From Allacma fusca (Eukaryota; Arthropoda; Collembola; Symphypleona; Sminthuridae), in contig OX359249.1 in NCBI GenBank assembly GCA_947179485.1, forward strand, positions 1,612,001-1,676,000: a DNA stretch of 64,000 nt. The letters are read 5' to 3'. The notes below the pieces were generated by a model that was not told the origin of the DNA, did not search any database, and worked only from the letters and a program-made list of their open reading frames with translations. Below, piece after piece: positions 34,401 to 43,263 of the stretch (position 1 is its first letter; each line of letters opens with the position of its first letter). Position numbers and translations under genes: made by a program.

Positions 34401-35943
34401 CATTTTTGGAGCAATTTGCCATTGTATAGCTGAAGCGCCACAAGAGACATGATCAAGAGGAAGAACATCGTCAGGAACATCACTTCCACCAACTGCTTCA
34501 CAGATTTTAGAAGGGAATTTATCATCACTCTTAAACCTGTGGCAAAAATTGTGTTTCAAAAAGAAGATTTCCCGAAAACACATCGTTCAAAATGACCCCT
34601 TTTTTATATCAAATCAATTTTGTGATGTTAACCGACTTACCGGGTATGATGGAAATAGTTTTGATGGCTCGCAAAACTCGGAAGGCTGGAAGAAAATCTA
34701 GATCTATGTCGCCTGAATTGGCTTCCGGGGTCTCCTGTAAGGGAATTGCAACGTAGCCGGAGACAACAACAAAGAAATCGAGAATGCTCCAAAAGTTCCT
34801 CAAATATGAGAACTTGTTGAAGACGAATCCTTTAGCGACCACCTCCAGTATCATTTCCGAGGTGTAAATCCCTAAATACACGAATCTGCGTAAGGAAACC
34901 ATTGACTCTTTATTAGTGTCCAGGGGTTTAATTACAATTTATCAAAGGGCCCCTTGCTAATGGATGCAAGAAACACATAATCAGAGTGCAATAGGAACCG
35001 CGCTCATATGTTCAAGTGACATTGTATAAAACTTTATTATTAGTAGCTGACAATCTGTCATTAACACACTCCACCGAAAAAAATTGAGTATACACCCCTA
35101 GTTTTATAATTTTGCACTACATAATCACAGTAATAATAAATTATTACATTCCGAGCCTAGTGGAAATACGAGACCTACTACAACTTTATCATGTCAAGAT
35201 GTATTAGTACTTTTTATGATAGTAGACTTTCGTTGTAAGGGCTCCGCTGAGAGGGGAAATGTTTGAAAATTAGAATTACTTGCGTAATGGTGAAAAGTGC
35301 CATTTCGGTAAGTTCCCAAATATTTTTGCCCCTGAGAATAAATGACTCCAGTGAATCACATCCATAGCAAGAGTGCACTGGATTTTTAAGTGCAAGCTTT
35401 GAATCTGTGCATTCCGGAATAAGGGGTTTTGTCCAGTGAAGTAGTTGTAATAACTTCAGAGTAATAATGAAAACTTACTCAAAGATGTCGATTGTATCTT
35501 CCATACTTTGATCCACTTTCATTATCCCACTGACTCCATCTTCCCAGTTAGTCTCCATCGCTAAAGTTACACAGTTCACCAGAATGATTACCATAATGAA
35601 CAAGTCAAAGTAGGTGCTGCAAATAATTCTGCAGGCCAACTTTCGAATAGGATTCAATGGACCAAATATGAACAAAGATCTGCTGGCTGAGAAGCGGTAA
35701 ATGTAAAATTTGCCGAATTTTTTGGCAATCACGCAAAATGTCTAGAAAATGTAACAAATACAACACGGTCCAATTTGGTTTGTATTATGGAAAGAAGCAT
35801 GCAATAAAGTACATAGGTAGGTTGTTGAAACAATTCTTTAGACAAATGGTACCGTACATCTTCAAAGACAAATGGATCAATTTCCTCCACGGGTCTTCCA
35901 TACAGTTTAGGATCAATAGGTTTCCCTTGTATGATTGGTCGGC
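19121..35943 (-). CDS. NaCP60E: DSC1/BSC1-type voltage-gated cation channel (NaCP60E-like), 28 exons recognised
   Basis: Four homologous domains, each with S1-S6, are encoded by 28 GT-AG exons whose codon phases match at every junction except 16/17. Filter residues are D ('LTTDFWE', exon 6), E ('LCGEWIEP', exon 15), E ('ATFEGWME', exon 21) and A ('MAAGWND', exon 26). DEEA is the known signature of insect DSC1/BSC1 channels, which conduct Ca2+ preferentially, against DEKA in para. S4 segments carry regularly spaced Arg/Lys. The C-terminus has the EF-like region and an IQ motif for calmodulin. It is a plasma-membrane channel of excitable cells. The initiator exon and at least one II-III linker exon were not found. 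Confidence 0.92.
20326..20545 (-). CDS. NaCP60E: channel exon 27: EF-like C-terminal domain
   Basis: It reads '[20 protein letters not shown]' through '[15 protein letters not shown]', the globular C-terminal domain just after DIV S6 that is conserved in Nav channels. Acceptor ctaaaaattcag-side and donor gtgagt are clear. The duplicate at 42653-42872 encodes the same protein. Confidence 0.93.
20649..20936 (-). CDS. NaCP60E: channel exon 26: DIV filter (Ala) and S6
   Basis: It begins '[12 protein letters not shown]', where the Ala before Gly-Trp (codon 20918-20920) is the domain IV filter residue. Then come a Cys-containing turret and S6 ('[19 protein letters not shown]'). The duplicate at 42976-43263 has Thr at the filter position. 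Confidence 0.94.
22057..22259 (-). CDS. NaCP60E: channel exon 25: DIV S4-S5 linker and S5
   Basis: '[19 protein letters not shown]' followed by '[15 protein letters not shown]' matches the DIV S4-S5/S5 region of Nav channels. Flanked by ttctag acceptor and gtaatg donor. Confidence 0.92.
22550..22749 (-). CDS. NaCP60E: channel exon 24: DIV S2-S4
   Basis: It contains '[19 protein letters not shown]' (S2-S3) and the S4 voltage sensor '[17 protein letters not shown]', with Arg/Lys every third residue. Confidence 0.93.
22821..22954 (-). CDS. NaCP60E: channel exon 23: DIV S1-S2
   Basis: '[19 protein letters not shown]' is DIV S1; the exon ends in S2 at a gtatga donor. The intron separating it from exon 22 contains the hAT MITE at 24290-25141. 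Confidence 0.92.
24290..25141. mobile_element. 852-bp hAT-type MITE inside a channel intron
   Basis: Ends cagtgcctgtcatgggaac and gttcccatgacaggcactg form a clear inverted repeat of about 19 bp. The 8-bp duplication cttaaaac abuts both (24282-24289, 25142-25149). Both arms hold many 'gggaacgggt' / 'cccaaacccg' motifs, giving a large potential fold-back. No transposase. Confidence 0.88.
25278..25432 (-). CDS. NaCP60E: channel exon 22: III-IV linker
   Basis: The linker reads '[18 protein letters not shown]', then a Lys/Arg-rich run '[15 protein letters not shown]'. In Nav channels the IFM/MFM triplet before the Thr is the fast-inactivation particle. Here the aligned triplet is Val-Leu-Leu, with no aromatic residue. 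Acceptor tttgcag and donor gtgact. Confidence 0.93.
25566..25757 (-). CDS. NaCP60E: channel exon 21: DIII filter (Glu) and S6
   Basis: It starts exactly at '[11 protein letters not shown]', with Glu at the position that is Lys in para-type sodium channels, followed by S6 '[17 protein letters not shown]'. This residue places the gene in the DSC1/BSC1 branch. Confidence 0.95.
25827..25937 (-). CDS. NaCP60E: channel exon 20: DIII pore helix
   Basis: A 37-codon exon, in phase 0 at both ends, encodes a Cys-rich turret ('[12 protein letters not shown]') and pore helix ('GYLILFQV') ending directly before the filter. Confidence 0.92.
26387..26548 (-). CDS. NaCP60E: channel exon 19: DIII S5
   Basis: '[20 protein letters not shown]' through '[14 protein letters not shown]' is the DIII S4-S5 linker and S5. 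Flanked by ttgtag and gtaggt. Confidence 0.92.
26801..26950 (-). CDS. NaCP60E: channel exon 18: DIII S3-S4
   Basis: It holds the S4 sensor '[19 protein letters not shown]', the strongly conserved DIII S4 of Nav channels. Acceptor caacag; donor gttaga. Confidence 0.93.
27025..27379 (-). CDS. NaCP60E: channel exon 17: DIII S1-S3
   Basis: It begins after an atag acceptor with '[11 protein letters not shown]' and goes through S1 ('[18 protein letters not shown]'), S2 and S3 ('[11 protein letters not shown]'). The start phase (one base before the first full codon) does not match the end of exon 16, so a linker exon is missing between them. Confidence 0.9.
27386..29132. other. II-III linker interval, missing exon(s) expected
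   Basis: The codon-phase conflict between exons 16 and 17 predicts at least one further exon here. Minus-strand open frames at 28696-28983 and 27591-27848 were considered, but neither has convincing splice sites in the needed phase. Confidence 0.5.
29133..29288 (-). CDS. NaCP60E: channel exon 16: II-III linker
   Basis: A tatag acceptor leads into '[19 protein letters not shown]' in phase with exon 15, then a Ser/Gln-rich stretch. The chosen donor (gtagtt) is weak, so the 3' end is uncertain. Confidence 0.6.
29495..29729 (-). CDS. NaCP60E: channel exon 15: DII filter (Glu) and S6
   Basis: '[18 protein letters not shown]' places Glu at the DII filter; S6 follows as '[17 protein letters not shown]'. 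Donor gtatgt. Confidence 0.94.
29823..30037 (-). CDS. NaCP60E: channel exon 14: DII S4-S5 and S5
   Basis: Starts '[17 protein letters not shown]', the end of DII S4 and the S4-S5 linker, followed by S5 and a charged turret ('[10 protein letters not shown]'). Confidence 0.93.
30120..30299 (-). CDS. NaCP60E: channel exon 13: DII S2-S4
   Basis: '[17 protein letters not shown]' (S2), '[17 protein letters not shown]' (S3) and 'GFRVFRL' (start of S4). Phase 0 at both ends; the donor is gtcagt. Confidence 0.92.
31300..31520 (-). CDS. NaCP60E: channel exon 12: DII S1
   Basis: After a cytoplasmic Cys-rich stretch ('[17 protein letters not shown]') comes S1 '[19 protein letters not shown]'. Donor gtgagt. 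Confidence 0.92.
31623..31674 (-). CDS. NaCP60E: channel exon 11: I-II linker microexon
   Basis: A 52-base exon between ctacag and gtaagg, in correct phase with both neighbours, encodes '[17 protein letters not shown]'. Confidence 0.8.
31779..31876 (-). CDS. NaCP60E: channel exon 10: I-II linker
   Basis: A 98-base exon, acceptor ttacag, donor gtatga, encodes '[18 protein letters not shown]' and a basic end. Phases match exons 9 and 11. Confidence 0.82.
32227..32367 (-). CDS. NaCP60E: channel exon 9: I-II linker
   Basis: Acceptor aaatag and donor gtataa enclose '[20 protein letters not shown]' and a basic run with 'GRRLSGEG', a possible kinase site. Confidence 0.8.
32458..32626 (-). CDS. NaCP60E: channel exon 8: I-II linker
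   Basis: It begins after a gtcag acceptor with '[18 protein letters not shown]' and contains '[10 protein letters not shown]'. The donor gtatga was chosen because only it gives a phase that joins exon 9; the alternative gtaaat 52 bases downstream gives a stop. Confidence 0.8.
32945..33079 (-). CDS. NaCP60E: channel exon 7: DI S6
   Basis: A 45-codon exon in phase 0 at both ends contains S6 '[19 protein letters not shown]', strongly Nav-like. Confidence 0.94.
33144..33288 (-). CDS. NaCP60E: channel exon 6: DI pore and filter (Asp)
   Basis: '[20 protein letters not shown]' includes the DI pore helix and the filter Asp; the upstream part is the Cys-containing turret ('[11 protein letters not shown]'). 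Confidence 0.94.
33450..33539 (-). CDS. NaCP60E: channel exon 5: DI S5-P extracellular loop
   Basis: A 90-base exon between gcacag and gtagag reads '[15 protein letters not shown]' and 'CGNGSF', joined in phase to exons 4 and 6. N-glycosylation sequon NGS is visible. Confidence 0.88.
34275..34536 (-). CDS. NaCP60E: channel exon 4: DI S4-S5 and S5
   Basis: Starts '[19 protein letters not shown]' (S4-S5), then S5 '[18 protein letters not shown]' and a long extracellular loop. Donor gtaagt. Confidence 0.94.
34641..34885 (-). CDS. NaCP60E: channel exon 3: DI S2-S4
   Basis: '[20 protein letters not shown]' (S2), '[16 protein letters not shown]' (S3), and S4 '[15 protein letters not shown]'. Donor gtaagt, acceptor tacgcag. 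Confidence 0.94.
35479..35741 (-). CDS. NaCP60E: channel exon 2: DI S1
   Basis: '[20 protein letters not shown]' followed by S1 '[19 protein letters not shown]' is the conserved entry to domain I of Nav channels. Donor gtaagt. Confidence 0.94.
35858..35943 (-). CDS. NaCP60E: channel N-terminal exon (first one recognised)
   Basis: An 86-base exon between tatttag and gtacgg encodes '[16 protein letters not shown]', the short cytoplasmic block just before the conserved 'TFCVIA' start of domain I. The initiator Met exon should lie further upstream (higher coordinates) but was not found in 36-64 kb. Confidence 0.85.
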
Positions 35944-35989
35944 CTAAATAATTTTTCGCATTATTTTAAAATCCTAAAAGATTCTGTAA

Positions 35990-38450
35990 TTAATTGCTCA
36001 TACATACTATGATACATATGTATGCAACTGGCTTTAAAGAAATAGCTAGCTTGTAAATCCCAGTAATGGTGGGGGGAAAGTTCAAGTTTTAAAATAAGGG
36101 GCATTCATCTTTCCTACATTAAACATGAATGATGTGGTAAAGGTTAGCTTTTGACTGGTTTATATTCCGCCCTATTCCTTTACAATCTGAAGTTAATTTA
36201 TCTAATTCTAACAGCGCTCTCTCGGGAAGGTAAATCTAATTTCTCCTCTTGACTGCTGTTCTTTCGCTGTGTCCTAAGTTGGAATAAAATTCCAATTTTA
36301 AGCTTGTATTTTCATTACTCAATTGATCAAAGTCCTGCTAGGAATCGAACAGTTAACCAAGTTGTTATTACATCCGAAAAAGGTTTTTACTTGCAAATTA
36401 CGCCGGAACAAGCCTAAAACAATTTTGTAGCATTAGGCATCTAGAACAGCATTGTAAATTTAATAGGTATAGGTATAAATACTAGTAGTTTTAAGGGGTT
36501 ATAATATTAACTTGATCGACAATCGGAAAAAATAGTGTTATTAGACTTTGATACTAAAATATCAAAATATGTGTTTAAATTTATTCAGGTCATTCCATAA
36601 CTGGCAAGAGTAACTGCTCGTATTGTGCTATTGCAATTCCCTTCATACATTTAGAAATTAACACAAACAGACTACAGATTGAATATAGTTACTTCTGGTG
36701 TTGAGAAAGCCTTTCAAATCAGTAAAATTTTATGTAAAGAAAGAAATTAGTTAGGAACATTGAACACTCGAATTTATTACACCTGTGCTCATTATAAAAA
36801 TCTAATTTAGCTACTTTTAGAAGAGATTTATCAGCGACAACTATCAGGACAAATAGATTATCGTTTCCATCATAGTGTAGTTGCTCGTCTGCCTCTCTCA
36901 TAGAATTAATGACAAGTTTGCTTACTTGATGTATTTGTGAAGTCACTGGGGCCAGACGTGATGATAGATTTTGTATCAGCCGGCTCATATTTTCCATCCC
37001 CAACCATCCTCTGATTGAAACGTTAAATGTGAAGGACAACTGCCCTGCCAGTCTTCTATTTGCTATTTCTCATAAGATACTTTGACAAAAAACTCTAGCG
37101 GAACTCAAAATTGAATTTGTCATGAAGATGTTTTTATAGCGGGTGGTTGAAAATCTGCAGTAGAAGTATGTTACGAAATAAGGGCTTTAAGACTTATGGT
37201 CAGTCCATTCCCCTGTTGATGATCACTTGTTCCGTTTCCGCCCCCTTCGTCCATTAATGATTATTTTGGAATCAGTACTGTAGGGATATTCCTGTTTTTT
37301 TACTTAATTAGACCAATCTGAGAACTTTATCATGTCATAAGTCATAATTATTCTTAAATTCTGGTCTACTCAAAATTCCTGGATGTACGTACAATCTCAA
37401 TCGTTTAAAGAAAGAAACTGATTTCTGAAAGAACTGAATTAATGTATTATTATTATTATTATTATTGAGAACTGATTGAAAAACTACGCTTTTCCAATTT
37501 ACTATGTGAATGATGACGACTATCCATGTGACGACATGACTCGTAAGAAATCATATCATACGGTACTCACACATCGTGTGCACACTACCCCGATCACCCA
37601 ACCCTAACAATCACGTCATTAGACGCCGCATCTTTACTGCATTCAATGATGTAAACAACTGATCCTGTAATGATTCAAATTGCGGAACACCGAAACAAAA
37701 TGATGATTGTAATAATTTAATTACAAGGCTGTTGATTTTTTATCTGTGAGGAAAAAGAAAATTATTATTTTATTGTTTGCCCGTAGAGTCATGAGCCATT
37801 GATGTGGTAATTTTGAACTTTCAAAAAAACAAATACGACTAATAAAATCTATACCTTCACAAAAAGCACTTACATCAGTAGACATTTACATAGAATAATA
37901 CTGTCACATTCTATATACAGTCATTGCATTTTATTGCGAAGTTTTTGTAATGTGAGTATGTGTAACACTAATAGCGTTCAAAATTTCATATAAGTACATA
38001 CTTACATGGCTATTTTATAAAACATTAATGCAGAGTAATTCCTGCAGAACTTTCCCAAAACTCGGAATTCACTCTCCATGAATTACTCAGGAATGATGGG
38101 AAGTGGGACTGTGTACTCATAGATCTTAATTAATTATAATAAGTCGAATTGAAATGCACAAAAATTACTGTTTCAGCGATAACTCCAATATGAAATCCTT
38201 CAGAAAGTATAGGCGTATAGAATAGATAGAGTTAAAAGTTAAAACACTATTTTTTGGAACACATACAAAATGGCAACCAAGCTCAAGACACTCATGTACT
38301 CGCTGGTGTCTGCGCAGAAAACTGATGTGAGAGAGCACCTATGTATGTACATTTACAATTAGTGGACACAATGTCCAAGAACGTTTTTCTGAAGGTCTAC
38401 AGGTAGTAAGGTATATAAAATGAGTTCCTTTTTAGGGGTGAAGCGAAGCA
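35990..38450. other. no gene supported; AT-rich spacer
   Basis: It contains a minus-strand open frame of 106 codons at 36719-37039 ('QNLSSRLAPVTSQIHQVSK', amphipathic, no recognised family, no splice sites checked) and a (tta)n microsatellite at 37444-37466. The missing first channel exon should be here or beyond the duplicated fragment, but no candidate stood out. Confidence 0.4.
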
Positions 38451-38455
38451 GGCAG

Positions 38456-38568
38456 CGAAATTCAGGTTTGAATCGAAATTCAGGTTTGAATCGAAATTCA
38501 GGTTTGAATCGAAATTCAGGTTTGAATCGAAATTCAGGTTTGAATCGAAATTCAGGTTTGAACCGAAG
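38456..38568. repeat. 18-bp tandem repeat array
   Basis: Six nearly perfect units of cgaaattcaggtttgaat lie head to tail, the last one degenerate. Confidence 0.9.
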
Positions 38569-39138
38569 TCGAGTTTAAGTTTGATTCTATGATCGAATTT
38601 TGTATGGATTGTATATATTTGTGATTCTGAGTCGTACTTTTGTTGCGATTATTTTTGTTGTTACAAATCTGTTGTACTGCAGTTTTGTGGTTTCTACAAA
38701 ACCACAACTCATATAAGGCAAAATGGTATACGTACGCATGCTTTGGGAGGCCATTTTGTCTCTTCAGCGCCGATATGCTGAGGTCCCAATTTTTTAGATC
38801 GACTATTGGCATTCAATTTAAATGAAACCCAATGGAATTCGCTGCAAGCTCGGTGGTTGAACTATTTTTGTATATGGACTGTCTTGCTTGATAAAGTGAC
38901 AACATCAGATTTTCTTCCTCCTCCGCATATTGACATCCTACGATCCTACTGTAAAAGACTACTTTACTTCACTTTTTTGAACCTTGTGACCTGAAATGTT
39001 GACCTAAGTCAATGAAGTAAATTGTAGAAAATCTGAAACTACACTGGCAACAAACAGGGGGAATCAAATGTTTTATTTGTCACCCGTTATGTGGTCAAGA
39101 GGGTGGTACAAATGATTGTGGTCACTATGTGTGGTCAT

Positions 39139-39262
39139 CAGGGACATCTTCAAACGGGATTGCAAACACGGATTTTCAAATCTGTTTGACCTTTTTTTGG
39201 CAGGGAAAACGATTTTCGTCAACAGGGATTTTCGAAATTGTTGAGGTGATTTACTAAAATCA
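39139..39262 (-). mobile_element. truncated inverted copy of the caggggtcgg hAT MITE
   Basis: The interval is the reverse complement of the internal part of 17859-18383 (cagggacatcttcaaacggg... to ...gaaattgttgaggtgattta). It ends only four bases before the start of the segmental duplication, placing an inverted MITE copy at the breakpoint. Confidence 0.75.
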
Positions 39263-39286
39263 TTTTTTAGTTTAATCAGGCATTGC

Positions 39287-39701
39287 CATGGGTCAGATTT
39301 TTGTAAATTTTCCTGGAAGATTTTTTTTATTTTCCCTAACGGTCATGATGTCCCTGTTCAAAGTTTAAAACTCCCTGTTGACAAAATAATTTCTATAATG
39401 CACCCCAACAAATTCAAAAATCCCTGCTGGAAAAAAGGTCAATTTTGAAAATCCCTGCTGACAAAAAATGATTTTCGTAAATCATCTCAACAATTTCGAA
39501 AATTCCTGTTGACAAAAATCGTTTTCAGTAAAACACCCCAACAATTTCGAAAATCCCTGTTAACAAAAATCGTTTTCCCTGCCAAAATAAAGGTCAAACA
39601 GATTTGAAAATCCCTGTTTGCAATCCAGTTTGATGTCCCTGCTGAAAATTATTTTTACCTGGGAAGATTCTTCCCGTGTTCCCACATAAATCCGACCCCT
39701 G
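39287..39701. mobile_element. hAT-type MITE, copy inside the duplication
   Basis: It has the same ends (catgggtcagattt, one diverged; aaatccgacccctg) and the same flanking ggcattgc as 17859-18383. It is about 110 bp shorter through loss of internal repeat units. Confidence 0.85.
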
Positions 39702-39841
39702 GGCATTGCTAGTTCAATTATTCTTATGCTATTTAAATATAATTGATTTAAACTTTTTATAAAAGCCAACTGTTGTTTATTTTGGCGGTCTCTTAAAGAA
39801 CGACTTCAGTATTGTTATCTATTTGTTGCACTAACATTTTA

Positions 39842-40147
39842 TCATTGAAAGTTGTCGTTTTGATTACCTTTATTATTATGATTAATATGAAGTAGATTTC
39901 CCATCTTGTTAAGCATTCCGTGGTGCTGATTGGCGACACGTGAAGTTCTACTTCCTTGGTGAGGAACAGACGTTGAAGACTTACGCGGGTCACGTACACG
40001 CTTACGGACCACGTAAGCCCTCCATGCCCTTTGAATAATCACAGCTGCATTGTGTTGAATCTTCCAAACCCTCGTGGAAGAAATGATGTCTAATAATTTC
40101 CGAGTAGGAAACTGCTTCCTGAATTTGTGTTCCATTTGCTCTTGAAG
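39842..40147 (-). pseudogene. duplicated channel exon 28 (IQ/C-terminus)
   Basis: Open throughout and nearly identical to 19121-19426, with few amino-acid changes such as Pro to Val after 'SRTSR'. Splice acceptor and stop are preserved. It is orphaned from the rest of the gene. Confidence 0.88.
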
Positions 40148-41079
40148 CTAAAAGCGTCCAATTCTAAAGTTTGCTCATTCTTTCAATTTACTAGCTGATA
40201 GTCGAGTAAGAGGCAAAATGGACTGTATTTTCTGTTAAAGGCAAATTATCTACGTGTCTTTTCACTAAATAACTGTGGAAAATAATAGTAAGTGCATATG
40301 GCCCTTAATACAAAAAGACATGAGATTGTGTGGATCTCTCAATGCTTGACAGAATCAAAAATATCTGTAATAATTAACTGCAGAAGCGGTATGCACTGAC
40401 GTAAAGTATATAGTTTAAAATCGCAAATTCCTACTCCTTCCCTACCACAACGGCTATCTTGTAACTTTTACTAGATGCAGACTAGCCTTTAACCTATACA
40501 GTTTCATATTATATTAGAAGCATAATGTTTCCTACTAGAATAAATGTTTTTGAAAGTAAGCTTGCATGGAGTGTTGCTATTTCAAATGTAAACATGACTG
40601 CTATAAAAAACAGTTTCAATACAGAGAAATAATAGCATGGAACAATATCGGATGTACGTAATTATTCTTCCCCTCCATTTGTACACAAGTGAGGATTTTG
40701 TCCCACATAAAGTAGTGCTGGCCACTGCAATGGCGGGAATTAATAATGAAGAACTCACTATTACAATATACCCACACAATGCCAGATGCACATTAAAGTG
40801 TACATCATCATACCCTCAGCAAGCATACCTGAATTGCAAGTATGCCTGATCATGCTTTATTGTGACTATCTCCAGAACATACTTCGCGGCTCTATACTTC
40901 CAAATGTATCACATAGTGCTTCTGCAGAATATACATTGATCAGCTACTCAATGCATACGCAACATTTTAACGGTCTCAGCCTCACGAATGCTTCTCAAAA
41001 TGGCCATTTATTCAACGCACGCTTTGGTTGTGTAGCACAGTACTAACTTTTGTCTTACCCTCATCACGGTATACAACAA

Positions 41080-41215
41080 TCATCTTCCCTTCAACTAATT
41101 GAGGAAAAGATGGACTCAATACTTGATCCTCTCAAGCAAAATAACCATCTGGATCATCCTTCCCTATAGTCATGCCATCTAATTCTGTTACCATTTCGCA
41201 ACAATCCCGGGAGGT
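41080..41215 (-). pseudogene. coding-like minus-strand fragment in the insertion
   Basis: The minus strand reads 'CCEMVTELDGMTIGKDD', has one stop, then continues 'FPQLVEGKMIVVYRDEG' up to a gtaaga donor. No family recognised; a decayed exon is likely. Confidence 0.25.
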
Positions 41216-41555
41216 AAAGTAAAATAATTTAGAATCAATACAGTATCATCTTATCAACTCCCAGCGGAGCGACCTATTATACTAGATGGCACCTGACATG
41301 AGCAGTGTATGAAAATACACATTACTCGTTTAAGTTGACATTTAAAATGATAATTGTTCCTAAATTATTGTTGTGTTAATAATTGTTGTAAATGATAGTT
41401 GTAACTTTATATAATGATAGAAGTTGTCTTTGGACTGAATTGAGGAATCGAGGGTTCACTGTTAGTGGAAAGAGATTAATGAAAAGGTCAGCCAGTTAAT
41501 ATTATCTGTATAATAACAGGCATGCTCAGGATTTAACATTCTTTCCTACGCAGGT

Positions 41556-41995
41556 TAAAAGAAAACGACACTGCTGGTTCCGACAATGTTTGTTGTGAGA
41601 TCAACCCTAGGAAAGCAATTCCCCCAGAATCGGTTGAAATTGCACTGGGTAAAAATATTGTGATAATCCACTGTTAAATTAAATTACTTCGCCTTCCACT
41701 TTTAAATCATTCTGACCAATCTCTTTCCTGATCTCAACTCATTTAAGGTATATATTTTGTAGCGGTTGTAGAAAAAGTCACGAATAAAAGTCTTCGTAGA
41801 AAATACGAGGACGAAGTCGATGCTAAAGGGTACAATCCATACCTTGATCAACTTAAGGGACTCAAATCAACCCATCGGGCCATCCGCAGTATCCTGCAAG
41901 CATTTAGGAATGACTACGACTCCAACAGAGTGCGGATTACTTCCCCATTGGAGGTTTATGTAGATAATACTTTGGCAGAAAACCTTGTGGAATAA
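41556..41995 (+). CDS. possible two-exon coding fragment, unknown family
   Basis: Exon 1 (about 41556-41649) reads 'KENDTAGSDNVCCEINPRK' and ends at a gtaaaa donor. Exon 2 (about 41777-41995) follows a ttttgtag acceptor with 'VVEKVTNKSLRRKYEDEVD' and ends 'VDNTLAENLVE' at TAA. The codon phase is kept across the putative intron, which supports splicing, but I do not recognise the protein. It may be captured host sequence or part of the mobile element. Confidence 0.35.
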
Positions 41996-42652
41996 TCAGC
42001 TACCTGACGTGCGAGGTGGTTACAAGTTCCATTATTGTATATGTGTATCAATTGTATACAATTTACTTTTGTACGTGTAATAAAATTCTGACTAATGATC
42101 AAATTGAATAAGTGGTTTTCGTAAGCTATCTTATTATTGCCAGTGAGTCTCTAAAAGTGCATTCATATATACCGTTGGAACGTATAATTGCGTATACCGC
42201 AGTCGAATATGCTCTCCAATGTACATCTTAGAAACATATCTAGGTATGAATTCAGGAGTTATGTTGCGGTACATTACATCGTGCGTTTAGGAAGAACATG
42301 TGTGAAAGCAGAGACAGCGTGAATATAACTCATCGAGGCATGCCTACATACCGCGAATCTTGCCGTTTAGTATACATTCTCAGCACTCTCAGAGTTACAC
42401 TTTTGGATCTACATCCAGAAACGTGTGGGTACCGTATAAACATTAATCTAATCTTCTTAAATTGCGTAGTAAATAGAAGTAATCGCAGCAAATACTTACA
42501 TAAATATGGCGTTTAAAAATAAAAACAAACTGGACCATGTGCAATTTATCTACAAGTATTGTATCTTTACGGTTCTAATCTAGTCCACGTCGCCTCTTCA
42601 CTTTAGATATCACCAACTTGAGAATTAAGGATGTTAACGGAACAAAACTCAC

Positions 42653-42872
42653 CCTCCGGAAATCTTCAGTGTCATCGATATGACCAATAACGTGCTTTAC
42701 TAGAGAATGAAGAACGTCCAAACAATGAATCTTGTTTCCTCGGGCAATAGGTAAATTAAAAGCCACAATTGCTACAATGTTGGGGCGTGGAATCCCAAGT
42801 GGACGGTCCAGGCTTCCTAAGAATTCTGACAGCTGGTCAAAACTAATGAACTGTGTTGCTTGAGGATCATAC
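42653..42872 (-). pseudogene. duplicated channel exon 27
   Basis: The protein encoded is the same as that of 20326-20545; splice sites are intact. Confidence 0.9.
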
Positions 42873-42975
42873 CTAAAAATTCAGTGCATAAGTAGTTCTC
42901 TTGTTCCTGGGATAAAATGTATTTCATATGTATAAATTGTATTGTTGAGATTTTTTTAATTTAACAAAATCTCAC

Positions 42976-43263
42976 CTTGACCATTGGACGTAGAACATCT
43001 CTAAATCATCCTCCACAATGCCAACTTCCTCCTCCCTGCTCGCATCTTCGAAGTTCTCCAAGATGATGGCAACGTACATATTGATGACAATGAGATGCGT
43101 GATCAAGAGAAAAGATACAAAGTACAAAACAGCCACGCCAAAGTTTGGACACTCTCCAGTGTCCGGATCCCCACACTCAATGTTTCGATACGTACCGCAA
43201 ACGGGGTCTTCAACAGTCATAGATGACAGCACATCATTCCATCCAGTAGCCATCGTCATCACT
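42976..43263 (-). pseudogene. duplicated channel exon 26 with filter Ala to Thr
   Basis: Identical to 20649-20936 at protein level except that the residue before Gly-Trp in 'MATGWND' is Thr (codon 43245-43247, G to A on the coding strand). The acceptor and donor are intact, but exons 1-25 are absent from the duplicate. Confidence 0.92.

Larger units (their letters stand above)
40771..42429. mobile_element. 1.66-kb insertion unique to the duplicate
   Basis: Comparison with 20069-20075 shows a clean insertion: left junction ...aatata/cccacac, right junction gtgtggg/taccgtat. The ends share a 7-bp inverted repeat (cccacac/gtgtggg) and the duplicated target would be TA. A TA duplication fits Tc1/mariner-like or other TA-targeting elements, but no transposase was recognised. 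It holds the coding-like fragments at 41556-41995 and minus-strand 41080-41215. Confidence 0.6.

Noticed and set aside
36719-37039. 106-codon minus-strand frame as the first channel exon
   Set aside because: It shows no similarity to Nav N-termini and ends in a stop with no donor in suitable phase.
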